Assembly: GCF_012927445.1 (NCBI RefSeq)
Contig: NZ_JABBPD010000002.1
Span: forward strand, 62,001 to 126,000
Length of the DNA stretch: 64,000 nt
Reading direction: 5' to 3'
From: Rhodoferax sp.
GTDB lineage: Bacteria > Pseudomonadota > Gammaproteobacteria > Burkholderiales > Burkholderiaceae_C
Part shown: positions 20,973 through 30,360 of the stretch, in pieces
Numbering within the stretch: the stretch's first letter is position 1
Layout of the letters: every line of letters starts with the position of its first letter
Notes under the pieces: model-generated
Database searches by the model: none
Told to the model about the DNA's origin: nothing
The model's input: the letters and a program-made list of their open reading frames with translations, nothing else
Translations under genes and position numbers: made by a program

Positions 20973-21539
20973 TTGAAATTGTCATGGATACGATGTCGTA
21001 CCACCCTCTGGCTGGTGGGCCTCGTGAGCCTGTCAAGCTTGCTGACGGGTTGTGGAACTTCCCTCAAGAAGTTCCCGTCACAGGAAAAGTTCGGCTCCAC
21101 TGCGACCTATTCGCGCTTGTTCGATGCCAGCCCCGCGCAAACCTGCGAAGCCGCCCGAAGGGCGTTGCTGAGCCAGGGCTACATCATCAGCACAGCCCGC
21201 GAGGATCTGGTGAGTGGTCAAAAAAGTTTTCAGCCGGATGTAGAGTCACACTTGCAGTTAGAGATTCGGATTGTGTGCGTGCCCGATAGCAAAGACGGGA
21301 AAGTCAGCCTTGGTTTTGTTACCGCCTTGCAAGACCGTTACGCCCTCAAGAAAAGCAATAATTCGGCCAGTCTGGGCGTGGGCGTGATCGGCTCCGTCTC
21401 GCTGCCCTTTACCTCAAGCAGTGATTCGCTGGTCAAGGTCGGCAGCGAAACCATCGTCTCAGTTTCTTTTTATGACAGTTTTTTTGACTTGGTGAAGCAG
21501 TATCTGGTGGCTGATGACGGGCTGGACACGGCCCATTAA
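20973..21539 (+). CDS. Putative lipoprotein, DUF2242-like
   Basis: This 188-residue protein has a lipoprotein signal peptide: basic start, hydrophobic core, LLTGC lipobox with Cys27. The start is TTG at 20973, supported by AAGGAG nine bases upstream. The mature part is beta-rich and contains CEAARRALLSQGYIIS, which recalls the DUF2242 family of betaproteobacterial lipoproteins. I hold that family name loosely. The function is unknown. The 276 bases upstream, after the fba pseudogene, contain no gene I can support. The stop codon overlaps the stop of the converging pseudouridine synthase gene by two bases. Confidence 0.75.
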   Translation: MKLSWIRCRTTLWLVGLVSLSSLLTGCGTSLKKFPSQEKFGSTATYSRLFDASPAQTCEAARRALLSQGYIISTAREDLVSGQKSFQPDVESHLQLEIRIVCVPDSKDGKVSLGFVTALQDRYALKKSNNSASLGVGVIGSVSLPFTSSSDSLVKVGSETIVSVSFYDSFFDLVKQYLVADDGLDTAH

Positions 21540-22174
21540 CCGGTGGTGGTCACTTCTGCTTCCAGGTGGCTGCCCGGCGCCAGTCCCTCCAGGTTGTAGG
21601 GGCCAATGGCGGCGCGGATCAGGCGCAGAGTCGGAAACCCCACGGCCGCCGTCATGCGCCGCACCTGGCGATTGCGCCCCTCTTTGATGGCCAGCTCAAT
21701 CCAGGCGGTGGGGATGGCTTGGCGAACCCGCACGGGCGGCTCCCGCTCCCAAAGCGCGGGCGGCGGCACCATCAGACTAGCCCGGGCCGGGCGAGTGAGT
21801 CCATCCTTGAGTGGCACGCCCTGACGCAAGGCCTCCAGCGCAGCTTCGTCCGGCACGCCTTCCACCTGAACCCAGTAGATCTTTTCCATCTTGAAGCGCG
21901 GATCGGCGATGCGGGCCTGGAGTTGACCGTTGTTCGTCAGCAGCAGCAGGCCTTCGCTGTCGGCATCCAGCCGGCCGGCCACATAAACGTCCGGTATCGC
22001 GATGAAGTCCTTGAGCCCGCGCCAGCGCCCTTCAGGGGTGAACTGACTGAGCACGCCGTAGGGTTTGTTGAAACGTAGCAACCGGGTGGGCGCGCTGGCA
22101 GCGCTGGCCACAATTTGGCGGGGCGGGGTATTGCGGGAATCGCGGGCAAAGTTCATGGCGGCGAAGCATAGCAT
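21536..22174 (-). CDS. rluE: 23S rRNA pseudouridine synthase, RsuA/RluE group
   Basis: This 212-residue enzyme has the catalytic motif GRLDADSEGLLLLT containing the essential Asp, LLRFNKPYGVLSQF at the start of the domain and the C-terminal EGRNRQVRRMTAAVGFPTLRLIR. It has no S4 domain, which matches RluE (modifies U2457 in E. coli numbering) better than RsuA or RluB. It acts in the cytoplasm on ribosomal RNA. The gene converges with the lipoprotein gene and their stop codons overlap. The exact target base is inferred from family only. Confidence 0.85.
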   Translation of the reverse strand: MLCFAAMNFARDSRNTPPRQIVASAASAPTRLLRFNKPYGVLSQFTPEGRWRGLKDFIAIPDVYVAGRLDADSEGLLLLTNNGQLQARIADPRFKMEKIYWVQVEGVPDEAALEALRQGVPLKDGLTRPARASLMVPPPALWEREPPVRVRQAIPTAWIELAIKEGRNRQVRRMTAAVGFPTLRLIRAAIGPYNLEGLAPGSHLEAEVTTTG

Positions 22175-22183
22175 TCCCCTTTA

Positions 22184-23572
22184 TCAAGCTGGCGCTGCCT
22201 CCGCCAGCGGCAACTCCAATACAAACTCCGCCCCGCCATCCGGGTGGTTGCGTACGCTCAGGTGGCCGCCGTGCTGCTCCACAATGCCGTAGCTGATGGA
22301 CAGGCCCAGGCCAGTGCCTTTGCCGACGGGCTTGGTGGTGAAAAAGGGGTCAAAGATGCGAGACAGGTGTTCCGGTGCAATGCCCGGACCGTTGTCACGC
22401 AGGCTTAAACGTACACGGTTGTTGCCCGACTCGGTCTCAATCCACACCACCGGGCGGTTGTGGCCCGCGCTGGTGACCGCGTCCAGCGCGTTTTGCAGCA
22501 GGTTCATCAGCACTTGTTGTAACTGGCCCGCACTGGCCGTCACGAGGCACGGCGCGCCAGGCTGCCATTTCATCTCAAAGCTGGGGGCGGCGCCCTTGCG
22601 GACCCAATGAATGGCGCGCTCGATCACCTCGTTCAAGTTAACCGGTGTGCGAACCTCCGGGTCCATGGCCGAGAAACGCTTGAGGCCATTCACAATGTCC
22701 GCCGTGCGCTGTGCGCCCTCCAGCGTGCCTTCGATCAGCGATGGCAGGTCGCCCAGCAGATGATCAATGCGTAATTTTTTACGCAATGCGTCAAGCTGCT
22801 CGACCGGTTCGCCAGCATGCACGGTCGCCAGGTAAAGGCGAATGCGGTCGCAGTAGCGGCTCAGTGCATGCACGTTGCCCAATACAAAGCTGATGGGGTT
22901 GTTGAGCTCATGCGCGACACCGGCCACCAGTCGGCCCAAGGAGGCCATTTTTTCGGAATGCAACAGTTGCTGCTGCGCGCGTTTCAGCGCTTCATGCGCG
23001 GCCCGCAGCTCGTGGTAGGCGCGCTTGATCTCGGCCGTGGGCCGGGCCACGAACACCGTGCCAACGCGGCGCCCGCCGGCGGCGACCCGGGGCGTGCAAT
23101 TGGCATCGACTGGCACGCTCTGGCGCTGGGCATCCAGCAAGTTGAGTTCCAGCCCTTCGCCGCGGCGCGGTGGGTCGGTATTCTCCAGCACGGAGCGCGC
23201 CCGCTCCACACTTTGGGTATCGGCCAGCAAGTCATAAAACGAGGTGCCACGCAACTCGGCATCCGTTTGGCCGACCAGTTCGCACAGGGCGGCATTGGTT
23301 TCCTCGATCACACCGCGTTCGTTGCACACCAGCAGCACATCGGACATGGCCGAGAGCACGCTGAAGATGAATTGCTGCGAGAGTTCCAGTTCGGTGTTTT
23401 TCTTCTCCAGCTCAATCTCGTCGTGGATCAGCTGGGAGTAGACCTCGTCCATTTTCTGGATCACGTCCATCCAGGTGGACTCGTCGACGCCTTCCATGGG
23501 CTCGTTCGGCATCAGGTTTTCCAGCCCTTGGGGATGAGAGGCGGGCAGACTCGCGGAGGAAGGTTCAACCAT
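22184..23572 (-). CDS. hoxJ: HoxJ/HupT, H2-signalling histidine kinase
   Basis: This soluble kinase of about 462 residues is read from ATG 23572. A longer frame to 23617 would overlap hoxC and lacks support. Order: a coiled-coil-like segment (about 30-70), a PAS domain (about 70-190), then the kinase core with the H-box GVAHELNNPISF, N-box NLLQNALDAV, G1 DNGPGI and G2 GTGLGLSI. No membrane segments were seen. In R. eutropha the orthologue forms a complex with the H2-sensing hydrogenase HoxBC and signals to HoxA. It is the last gene of the hydrogenase locus. Confidence 0.92.
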   Translation of the reverse strand: MVEPSSASLPASHPQGLENLMPNEPMEGVDESTWMDVIQKMDEVYSQLIHDEIELEKKNTELELSQQFIFSVLSAMSDVLLVCNERGVIEETNAALCELVGQTDAELRGTSFYDLLADTQSVERARSVLENTDPPRRGEGLELNLLDAQRQSVPVDANCTPRVAAGGRRVGTVFVARPTAEIKRAYHELRAAHEALKRAQQQLLHSEKMASLGRLVAGVAHELNNPISFVLGNVHALSRYCDRIRLYLATVHAGEPVEQLDALRKKLRIDHLLGDLPSLIEGTLEGAQRTADIVNGLKRFSAMDPEVRTPVNLNEVIERAIHWVRKGAAPSFEMKWQPGAPCLVTASAGQLQQVLMNLLQNALDAVTSAGHNRPVVWIETESGNNRVRLSLRDNGPGIAPEHLSRIFDPFFTTKPVGKGTGLGLSISYGIVEQHGGHLSVRNHPDGGAEFVLELPLAEAAPA

Positions 23573-23592
23573 GGGATGCAAATGTGTTGCGG

Positions 23593-25050
23593 TCAATGCA
23601 CGGTACAAACCATGCACGGATCGAAGGAGCGCACGATGTGTTGCACCGCCACAGGCGTGGTTTCTCCGGCTTGGACCGGGGCGCCAACAAGCGCCTGCTC
23701 CAGCGCACCGGGCATGCCTGCCGCATCGCGGGGCGAGAAGTTCCAGGTGGTGGGCGCCACAATTTGGTAATTGGCAATGCGGCCCTTGCTGGCCACCACC
23801 CAGTGGCCCAGGCTGCCACGCGCCGCCTCGCTCAGGCCCACACCCACCCCTTCGGTGAACGTCGGGGTTGGTACGCAGTAGGCTTGATTGGGTTGCAGTT
23901 GTTGCAGCCAGCGCTCCATCATGGGCACGACGCGCGCCAGTTCCAGCAGGCGTGACAGGACCCGCGTGTAAACGGTGCCGCCATAACGGGCCACGACGTC
24001 CTGGATGAGCGGGTGCCCGGCGGCCAGTTGCCGTGCAATGGCGCCGGTTTCAATCACCTCGCCAGCCAGGCGCGGGGCTTTGTTCCAGGTGTAGGCCGCC
24101 GCCTTGTTGGCATCCGGCAGCGTGATGCCTTCGACCGGGTGCCGTGGTCCAGCCGCATCGGACAGCCAGGCGTAGGTGGCGTCCTCACGGATGCCGCGCT
24201 CGTCCAGTGGTGCCAGTGCGCCGGTGTTGGCGTGCCATACGCCGGCGCCAAATTCAAAGCCGCCCTGCGGTTGTGGATAGGCGCCGTAACTGAGGTAACG
24301 ACCGGGGCCAGACCCCAAACGCGCCAGTGCAGTGTCTTGCACCATGCTTAAAAACAGGCGGAAATCGCCGCCCCAGGGGTTTTGGGCATGCCAGGCCCAC
24401 AGCGCGTTTTCGGTGGCAAGTTCACTGATCTGCTCCAGCGGCGCCGCAAACAGTTGGCGCTCCAGAAAGCCCCTGAATTCGCGGACCTTGGCCAACAGGC
24501 GAATGCGCTCGGCTACTTCGATGGGTCGCGTCGAACCACCGGGTTCGATGCTTTGTGTATGTGGCCACTTGCCTGCCAGTGTGCCCATGAGCGTGAACCA
24601 GCGCTGACGGGCAGCGATCGCTGCCCGCGTTTGCTCACCGGTCTGCGTGGCGAAGCGGCGCACTGCCTCGGCATGCCAGGGCAGGTGCGCATAGACGGGG
24701 CGCGTGAAGTCGGGCATGAAAAAAAGATAGAAATGCGTGAGGTGGTCGGCCAGGTTTTCGGTGGCCAGAATCACGTTGGTCACGTGCTGGCCATTGGGTG
24801 GCATCTCGATGCCGCCCAAGCTGGCCAGGGCTCGCGCGCAAGCCACCGACTGCGAAACTGAACAGATACCGCAGATGCGTGGCACATAGACCAGCGCATC
24901 GTGCGGGTTTTTACCCTGCAGAATCTGCTCGAAACCCCGGTACATCGGGGCATTGACGTGGGCCGAGGTAACGCGGCCCGCATCGATGTCGAGCGTTACT
25001 TCGAGGTCGCCCTCGACGCGGTTGAACGGGCCAACGATTAAGCGTGTCAT
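23593..25050 (-). CDS. hoxC: HoxC/HupV, regulatory hydrogenase large subunit
   Basis: This 485-residue [NiFe]-hydrogenase large subunit carries the Ni-Fe ligand motifs RICGICSVSQS near the N-terminus and DPCMVCTVH at the very end. The protein stops at that histidine, so it has no peptide for a maturation protease to cleave. This is diagnostic for H2-sensing hydrogenases (HoxC/HupV), unlike HoxG in this window. With HoxB it acts in the cytoplasm as the H2 receptor feeding HoxJ and HoxA. It lies 10 bases after hoxB. Confidence 0.96.
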   Translation of the reverse strand: MTRLIVGPFNRVEGDLEVTLDIDAGRVTSAHVNAPMYRGFEQILQGKNPHDALVYVPRICGICSVSQSVACARALASLGGIEMPPNGQHVTNVILATENLADHLTHFYLFFMPDFTRPVYAHLPWHAEAVRRFATQTGEQTRAAIAARQRWFTLMGTLAGKWPHTQSIEPGGSTRPIEVAERIRLLAKVREFRGFLERQLFAAPLEQISELATENALWAWHAQNPWGGDFRLFLSMVQDTALARLGSGPGRYLSYGAYPQPQGGFEFGAGVWHANTGALAPLDERGIREDATYAWLSDAAGPRHPVEGITLPDANKAAAYTWNKAPRLAGEVIETGAIARQLAAGHPLIQDVVARYGGTVYTRVLSRLLELARVVPMMERWLQQLQPNQAYCVPTPTFTEGVGVGLSEAARGSLGHWVVASKGRIANYQIVAPTTWNFSPRDAAGMPGALEQALVGAPVQAGETTPVAVQHIVRSFDPCMVCTVH

Positions 25051-25060
25051 GGCAAGAGCG

Positions 25061-26086
25061 TCATTTCAATCGGGTTTTACGGGCGACCGGAGCGACGACC
25101 AGGTGGTCGGCCACGGCGTTGAGCTTGACGCGCCGGGGCGTGGCGGACTTGGACAGCGATGCCAGGGCCACAAACCAGGCCTTGGGCATGTCGGTCGGCA
25201 GGCCGATTGGAATACCGGCGAGTTTGGGGGTGTTGTGAAAAGGATGGCCGGGCTCCTGGAAACCAGGTTCGGTGCAGGCAATGCAGGCGTAGCCGCCGCG
25301 CGTGCAGGAGCCTTCACCGTTCCACAGCCGGGTGTTGCAGTCGGCATGCACCTGCGTGCCCTTGCAGCCCATGTTCTCCATCATGCAGCCCAGATCGGAC
25401 GGTTTTTCGGCGCTGGCCTTGTATTCGTAATATTCGTTGCGCGTGCAGCCGTGGTGCACCAGCTGGTCGGCGTAAAAGCGGGGGCGCCCCAGCGTGTCGA
25501 GATCATCCGCGCCAAACGTTTCGGCGGCCAGAGCCATCAAGCTGTCGATCACCCAGCTGGGGTGCGTGGGGCAACCCGCGATGTTGATCACCGGCAAGCC
25601 GCTGGCCGAGCGGAACTCGGCCCCCAGCAGACCGCCCATGCGGTCATCCTCATACTGCAGGCCACAGGCATCGGTGGGGTTGGTGCCACCGGCCGTCACG
25701 CCGCCCCAGGCGGCGCAGCTGCCGACCGCCACCACATGGCGCGCCCGCGCTGCCAGCCGCGTAACCCAGTGAATCATCGGAATGCCGGTGCCGGCCAGCA
25801 CATGGAAGCGGCCGGTGCCGTGCGGTCCGCGCAGGAGTGAGCCCTCAATACACAGGGCATCCAGTCGCAAGCGCCCGGCCACGATGTCCTCCAGCATGGC
25901 GATCAGCTCGTGGCCGCTTTCCAGCGAGAGGGAAGGGTGCCACATCAGGTTGACACCCGCGTCGCGCAACTGGCCATGAAAATCGGTGGTGTCGGCGCAC
26001 AGCAGCGACATGCTGCAGCCACCGCAGCCACCGGATTGCAGCCACAGCACATTGAAGGCCGGGCCGGTTGGTACCGAATTTGCCAT
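25061..26086 (-). CDS. hoxB: HoxB/HupU, regulatory hydrogenase small subunit
   Basis: This 341-residue hydrogenase small subunit has Fe-S ligand motifs SGGCGGCSMS, VGSCAAWGG, IAGCPTHP and the distal/medial cluster cysteines in HGCTRNEYYEYK and GGYACIACTEPGF. There is no Tat signal peptide, so it stays in the cytoplasm. The proximal cluster has only the standard four Cys (Gly occupies the two extra positions), in contrast to HoxK. The ATG at 26086 has GGAGG upstream and overlaps the end of hoxA. Confidence 0.95.
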   Translation of the reverse strand: MANSVPTGPAFNVLWLQSGGCGGCSMSLLCADTTDFHGQLRDAGVNLMWHPSLSLESGHELIAMLEDIVAGRLRLDALCIEGSLLRGPHGTGRFHVLAGTGIPMIHWVTRLAARARHVVAVGSCAAWGGVTAGGTNPTDACGLQYEDDRMGGLLGAEFRSASGLPVINIAGCPTHPSWVIDSLMALAAETFGADDLDTLGRPRFYADQLVHHGCTRNEYYEYKASAEKPSDLGCMMENMGCKGTQVHADCNTRLWNGEGSCTRGGYACIACTEPGFQEPGHPFHNTPKLAGIPIGLPTDMPKAWFVALASLSKSATPRRVKLNAVADHLVVAPVARKTRLK

Positions 26087-26088
26087 GA

Positions 26089-27549
26089 TCAACCCTCCAG
26101 TCCGAAGCGGGCCATCTTGCCGCGCAAGCCGACGCGCGACAAGCCGAGTTCCGTGGCGGCGCGTGTCTTGTTCCAGCGGTGGCGCAGCAGGGTTTCGCGC
26201 AGCACCATGGCTTCAATGGCATCAAGCCGCTCACTCAGCGTGCCGCTGCGGGGCAGGGCGGCGGCGTTGGATCTGGCCTGGCTCGCCGTCGCCAAGCCAG
26301 CCTGGCCGTGCAGAACCCGCAATGAAAAAGCCTGAGCGCCAACAACATCGTCATCGCTGAGTGCAATAGCACGGGCAATTTCATTGCGTAATTCGCGAAT
26401 ATTGCCCGGCCACGGGTAGCCCATCAGGCACGCCAGCGCTTCATCGCTGAGGGTGGCGCCCGGGCGGCCCAGTTCGGCACCTACTTCATGCACCAGACGG
26501 CGGGCAATTGGCGCGATGTCGCCAGCACGTTCGCGCAGCGGTGGCACCGTGATCGACACACCTGCGATGCGGTAGTACAGGTCTTCGCGAAACAGGCCTT
26601 CACTCACGCGTTGTTCCAGATCCCGGTGGGTGGCTGCCACCACGCGCACATCCACAGGGACCGAGTGGGCAGCACCGACCGGGCGGACCTCGCGCTCTTG
26701 CAGCACCCGCAGCAAGCGCACTTGGAATGCGGGCGAGGTTTCTCCGATTTCGTCGAGAAATACCGTGCCGCCGTTGGCCCGCTGGAACAGCCCGGGATGG
26801 TCTTCATAGGCGCCTGTGAACGCGCCACGTTTGTGGCCAAACAGTTCCGACTCCAGCAGCGTGTCGGGAATCGCGGCACAATTTTCCACGACGAAGGCGC
26901 CCGCCGCACGCGGACTGGCGTAGTGCACGGCGCGCGCCAGCAGTTCCTTGCCGGTGCCGGATTCCCCCAGCACCAGCACGCTCAGGTCGTAGCGCGCTAC
27001 GCGCACCGCGACTTCGCAGACGGCGTCCAGCGGGCTGCCGGGTGCCCGTTCAATGCGGTCGAAATCGAAGATGCTGCGCGCCCGCGTCAGCTTGGCCGTT
27101 GCACGCTGGCGCAGTACGGGGGTGCTGGAGCGCAGCTCCAGGTGGAGCCGGTTGGTATCGCGTTGCAGCGTTTGCGCCTCCACTGCATTGCGCACCGTGG
27201 CCAGCAGGTGGTCGGGTATCCAGGGTTTCAGGATGTACTGGTAAATGCCCGCCTCGTTGATGCCGGCAATGATGTCTTCGGAGTCGGTGTAGCCCGAGAT
27301 CACGATGCGCACCGTGTCCGGCCAGCGCTCGCGGACTTCTTTCAGGAAGAGGACACCGGTCAGCCCGGGCATGCGCTGATCGCACAGGATCACGCTGATG
27401 TCGGTGCGCTCCAGCCGCGCGCGCGCCTCGTCGGCGTCGCCGGCGGTGTACACGGTGAAGTCTTCGTCGAGCGTGCGGCGCATGGCCTCTTGCGAACGCA
27501 CTTCGTCGTCCACCACCAGTACCGTCGGCAAGGTGTCAGTCAGGTTCAT
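26089..27549 (-). CDS. hoxA: HoxA/HupR, NtrC-family response regulator
   Basis: This 486-residue activator has a receiver domain (about 8-125, VVDDEVRS and phosphoacceptor LCDQRMPG), a sigma-54 AAA+ domain (Walker A GESGTGKE, the sigma-54 contact motif GAFTGA, FLDEIGE) and a C-terminal Fis-type helix-turn-helix ([19 protein letters not shown]). HoxA/HupR drive hydrogenase promoters with sigma-54, and in known systems the unphosphorylated form is active. The -24/-12 element at 43552-43566 before hoxK is its likely target. It overlaps hoxX by four bases. Confidence 0.95.
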   Translation of the reverse strand: MNLTDTLPTVLVVDDEVRSQEAMRRTLDEDFTVYTAGDADEARARLERTDISVILCDQRMPGLTGVLFLKEVRERWPDTVRIVISGYTDSEDIIAGINEAGIYQYILKPWIPDHLLATVRNAVEAQTLQRDTNRLHLELRSSTPVLRQRATAKLTRARSIFDFDRIERAPGSPLDAVCEVAVRVARYDLSVLVLGESGTGKELLARAVHYASPRAAGAFVVENCAAIPDTLLESELFGHKRGAFTGAYEDHPGLFQRANGGTVFLDEIGETSPAFQVRLLRVLQEREVRPVGAAHSVPVDVRVVAATHRDLEQRVSEGLFREDLYYRIAGVSITVPPLRERAGDIAPIARRLVHEVGAELGRPGATLSDEALACLMGYPWPGNIRELRNEIARAIALSDDDVVGAQAFSLRVLHGQAGLATASQARSNAAALPRSGTLSERLDAIEAMVLRETLLRHRWNKTRAATELGLSRVGLRGKMARFGLEG

Positions 27550-29297
27550 GGGCGGTGAACGGCCAGATGCCGGGGCGTCCAGGCATGGGGCAGCTTGTGC
27601 ACAAAGTGGTAGCGTGCCACGTGGTAGCTGGGATCGAAACCGTAAAAATTGCGGTGCATGCGGGTCAATTCTTCCTTGCGGTAATCAGCCAGCGGCCGGG
27701 TGGCCTCGTCGGCCGCGCGGACCTGCTGTTTCTGCAGGATTCGCTCCGGCAAATTGTAGGTGAGCGCCAGCGCCAGTGCATCAGGGATAACGTCACGTTC
27801 GAGCCCGGCAGGGGAGGTGTCCAGACAGCGGTCCAGCAGCCCCATGCGCTGCGCGTCAACGGCCAGCAGAGGCAGGCGCTGCGTCATAAGTTCGCGCGCC
27901 CGCTCTGGCCCCAGACGCCGCGGCAGCAGGTAGGTCCAGTATTCGGAACCGTAGAGGTTGCCCATGTTGCGGTAGTGGGGGTTGAGCACTGCGCCGGGGT
28001 GCGCCCAGACCTCGTCGGCCGCCAGGGCCAGAAACACACCGCCCGCACCGGCATTACCGCGCAGCACCGCGACCGTGATCCGGTCGGTGGTGGCTATGAG
28101 TTCTTGGGCCACATCGTTCATCGCGTTGATGTTGCGCCAGGATTCGTCCGCTGCGCTGCTGTCAGGTCGATGCGCTGCCGCCTCGATGCAGTTCAGGTGG
28201 ATGCCGTTGCTGAAGAAGTCGCGCCCGCCGAGCAGCAGCAGTACCTGGGTGTCGCGTTGCTTGACTTGTTGGAGCGCGGCCAGCAAGCTCTCGCACTGCT
28301 CGGTGGACATGGCGCCGTTGTAGAAGTCAAACGAGAGACAGCCCACGCGGGCGCCCGCCGGCCCCCGCTCCCAATAACGCAGCTCGGCCCATTCGTCGTT
28401 TTCGCGTTCAAGCGGCACGGACCACACCGGCAGCGTGGCCGCCTCCGGCGCAAAGGCCAGCGTCGCCGGCAGCTTGAAGGCCGACTCATCGCCGCAGGCG
28501 CGGGCCAGGCGCACTTGTCCGATCCAGACGCCGCCATCCACGGTGCGCCGCAACAGGGCACCGTCGCGTTGGGCCACCACCGCACCTGCTGCAGTGCCTG
28601 CCAGCGCCTGCAGAGCCGTTCCGGTGGCCGGTTGGGCGTCAAACAAATGGCAGGGGTGGCCAAACAGCGCGTCCTGGACGCCCGGCTGGCCGTCGGCGCT
28701 GCGCAGGCGGGCCAGGATGTCGGCTGTGCTACTGCTCAGCCAGTCGATGCGGCGCGCGGTCTGCGGCATGGCGGGTCGCCAAGCGCTGCCAACCGAGCCC
28801 GGGCCGGCCTCGACCCCCTCCGTCGGTGCCACCAGCGGGTCGTTGACGTCCAAGCGCTGCACGGCGCGCAGCACCGCCACCACGGCCGCCTGGGTCACTT
28901 CCGACCGGTAGAGACTGCCCTTGCTGGCCGGGCGCATATCGAAACTGGCGTGAGCCCACACCGGGCCGGCGTCGAAATCGGCATTGGCCTGCAACACGGT
29001 GACGCCCCATTGCGGCGCCTGCTCCAGCACCGCCCAGTCCAGTGCCGCCGGCCCGCGATCCCCGGGCGGGCCGGGATGCACCACCAAGCACACCACCGAG
29101 CGCCAGACGGACTCGGGAATGCGTCGCTTGAGAAACGTTGCGATCAGCACATCCGGCTGGAACAGGGCACAGGCCTCTTCGGTGACCGAGTCCGAAATGT
29201 CCAGCTCCACGGACAGCTGGTGCCCCCGTGCTTTCAGCGCCGCAAACAGCCGTTGTGACAGGCTGTTGAAGCTGTGGCAGAGCAAGAGAATGCGCAT
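27546..29297 (-). CDS. hypX: HypX/HoxX, CO-supplying hydrogenase maturation enzyme
   Basis: This protein of about 583 residues is read from ATG 29297, four bases after the hypE stop. The N-terminal half resembles formyltransferase/N10-formyl-THF-binding proteins (VVHPGPPGDRGPAALDWA near residue 90). The C-terminal half resembles the enoyl-CoA hydratase fold (oxyanion-type GNAGAGGVFLALAADEVWAH). In R. eutropha and Aquifex, HypX turns a formyl unit into CO for the NiFe(CN)2CO centre under aerobic conditions. Its presence fits an oxygen-tolerant hydrogenase that must be matured in air. Confidence 0.93.
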   Translation of the reverse strand: MRILLLCHSFNSLSQRLFAALKARGHQLSVELDISDSVTEEACALFQPDVLIATFLKRRIPESVWRSVVCLVVHPGPPGDRGPAALDWAVLEQAPQWGVTVLQANADFDAGPVWAHASFDMRPASKGSLYRSEVTQAAVVAVLRAVQRLDVNDPLVAPTEGVEAGPGSVGSAWRPAMPQTARRIDWLSSSTADILARLRSADGQPGVQDALFGHPCHLFDAQPATGTALQALAGTAAGAVVAQRDGALLRRTVDGGVWIGQVRLARACGDESAFKLPATLAFAPEAATLPVWSVPLERENDEWAELRYWERGPAGARVGCLSFDFYNGAMSTEQCESLLAALQQVKQRDTQVLLLLGGRDFFSNGIHLNCIEAAAHRPDSSAADESWRNINAMNDVAQELIATTDRITVAVLRGNAGAGGVFLALAADEVWAHPGAVLNPHYRNMGNLYGSEYWTYLLPRRLGPERARELMTQRLPLLAVDAQRMGLLDRCLDTSPAGLERDVIPDALALALTYNLPERILQKQQVRAADEATRPLADYRKEELTRMHRNFYGFDPSYHVARYHFVHKLPHAWTPRHLAVHRP

Positions 29298-29301
29298 GGC
29301 G

Positions 29302-30360
29302 TCAACAGATTCGCGGTAGTTGCTCTCCGCTAAGCCAGTCCACCACGCGGCGTCCACCAAAACTGGTGTTCATTTGCACAAAATGGTGGGGGTCCTCGGT
29401 CACCGTCCCTATGCGCACCGCCTGAGTTCCTAGCGGGTGGGCACGCATGGCCAGCAAGAGGGCATCGGCACTCTCAGGGCTGCAAATCGCAATCAGTTTT
29501 CCCTCATTGGCGACGTACAGCGGGTCCAGGCCTAGCAACTCACAGGCCGCATCGACCTGCGGCAACACGGGAATTGAGGCTTCTTCCAGCACCATGCCAA
29601 CGCCCGACTGACCAGCGATTTCGTTGAGCGTGGTGGCCAAGCCACCACGCGTCGGGTCGCGCAACACGCGCACGCCGCCGGGTGCGGCCTGCAGCATGGC
29701 CGCCACCAGCGTGTGCAGGGCGGCCGTATCGGACTGAATCGTGGTCTCGAACTCCAGCGACTCACGTTTTGACATAATTGCCACGCCGTGGTCGCCAATG
29801 GTGCCCGACAGCAGCACGACATCGCCCGGGCGCGCATTGATGCCTGAAATATCAACACCCGGCGCCACCACACCGACGCCGGTGGTGCTGATAAACACGC
29901 CATCGCCCTTGCCGCGCTCCACCACCTTGGTGTCGCCGGTGATGACGGGCACGCCGGCTTCCCGCGCGGCGGCTGCCATGCTGTTCACGATGCGCTTGAG
30001 TTCGGCCAGCGGGAAACCTTCTTCAAGGATGAAGCTGGCCGCCAGATACAGGGGCTGTGCCCCGGACATGGCCACGTCGTTGAGGGTGCCATGCACGCTC
30101 AGGCAGCCAATATCACCGCCCGGAAAAAACAGCGGCGACACCACGTGACCATCGGTCGCCATCACCATGCGCCCCCCGACGGGAATGGCAAACGACGCGC
30201 CGTCGTCGCCCTGGCGCAAATAGGGGTTGTCCAGCGCGGTCACGAACAGTTCTTCAATCAGCTGGGCGGCGGCACGCCCACCGGCGCCATGGCCCATGTC
30301 GATGCGGCCATGTTTGATGTCGAGTGGGCGGAGGTAGTTTTTCTTGGTCATGAGGGTCAT
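29302..30360 (-). CDS. hypE: HypE, hydrogenase cyanide-forming maturation protein
   Basis: This 352-residue protein has the AIR-synthase-like fold of HypE (GAGGRAAAQLIEELF near the N-terminus, GDDGASF, GDTKVVERG, RDPTRGGLATTLNE). It ends PRIC, whose terminal cysteine is carbamoylated by HypF and dehydrated to thiocyanate. The start ATG 30360 overlaps the hypD stop (ATGA). A longer frame to 30654 lies inside hypD and is rejected. Confidence 0.96.
   Translation of the reverse strand: MTLMTKKNYLRPLDIKHGRIDMGHGAGGRAAAQLIEELFVTALDNPYLRQGDDGASFAIPVGGRMVMATDGHVVSPLFFPGGDIGCLSVHGTLNDVAMSGAQPLYLAASFILEEGFPLAELKRIVNSMAAAAREAGVPVITGDTKVVERGKGDGVFISTTGVGVVAPGVDISGINARPGDVVLLSGTIGDHGVAIMSKRESLEFETTIQSDTAALHTLVAAMLQAAPGGVRVLRDPTRGGLATTLNEIAGQSGVGMVLEEASIPVLPQVDAACELLGLDPLYVANEGKLIAICSPESADALLLAMRAHPLGTQAVRIGTVTEDPHHFVQMNTSFGGRRVVDWLSGEQLPRIC

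Noticed and set aside
20653..21036. 127-codon minus-strand frame after the fba pseudogene
   Set aside because: No recognisable features. It overlaps the lipoprotein start and has Pro/Arg-rich noise composition.
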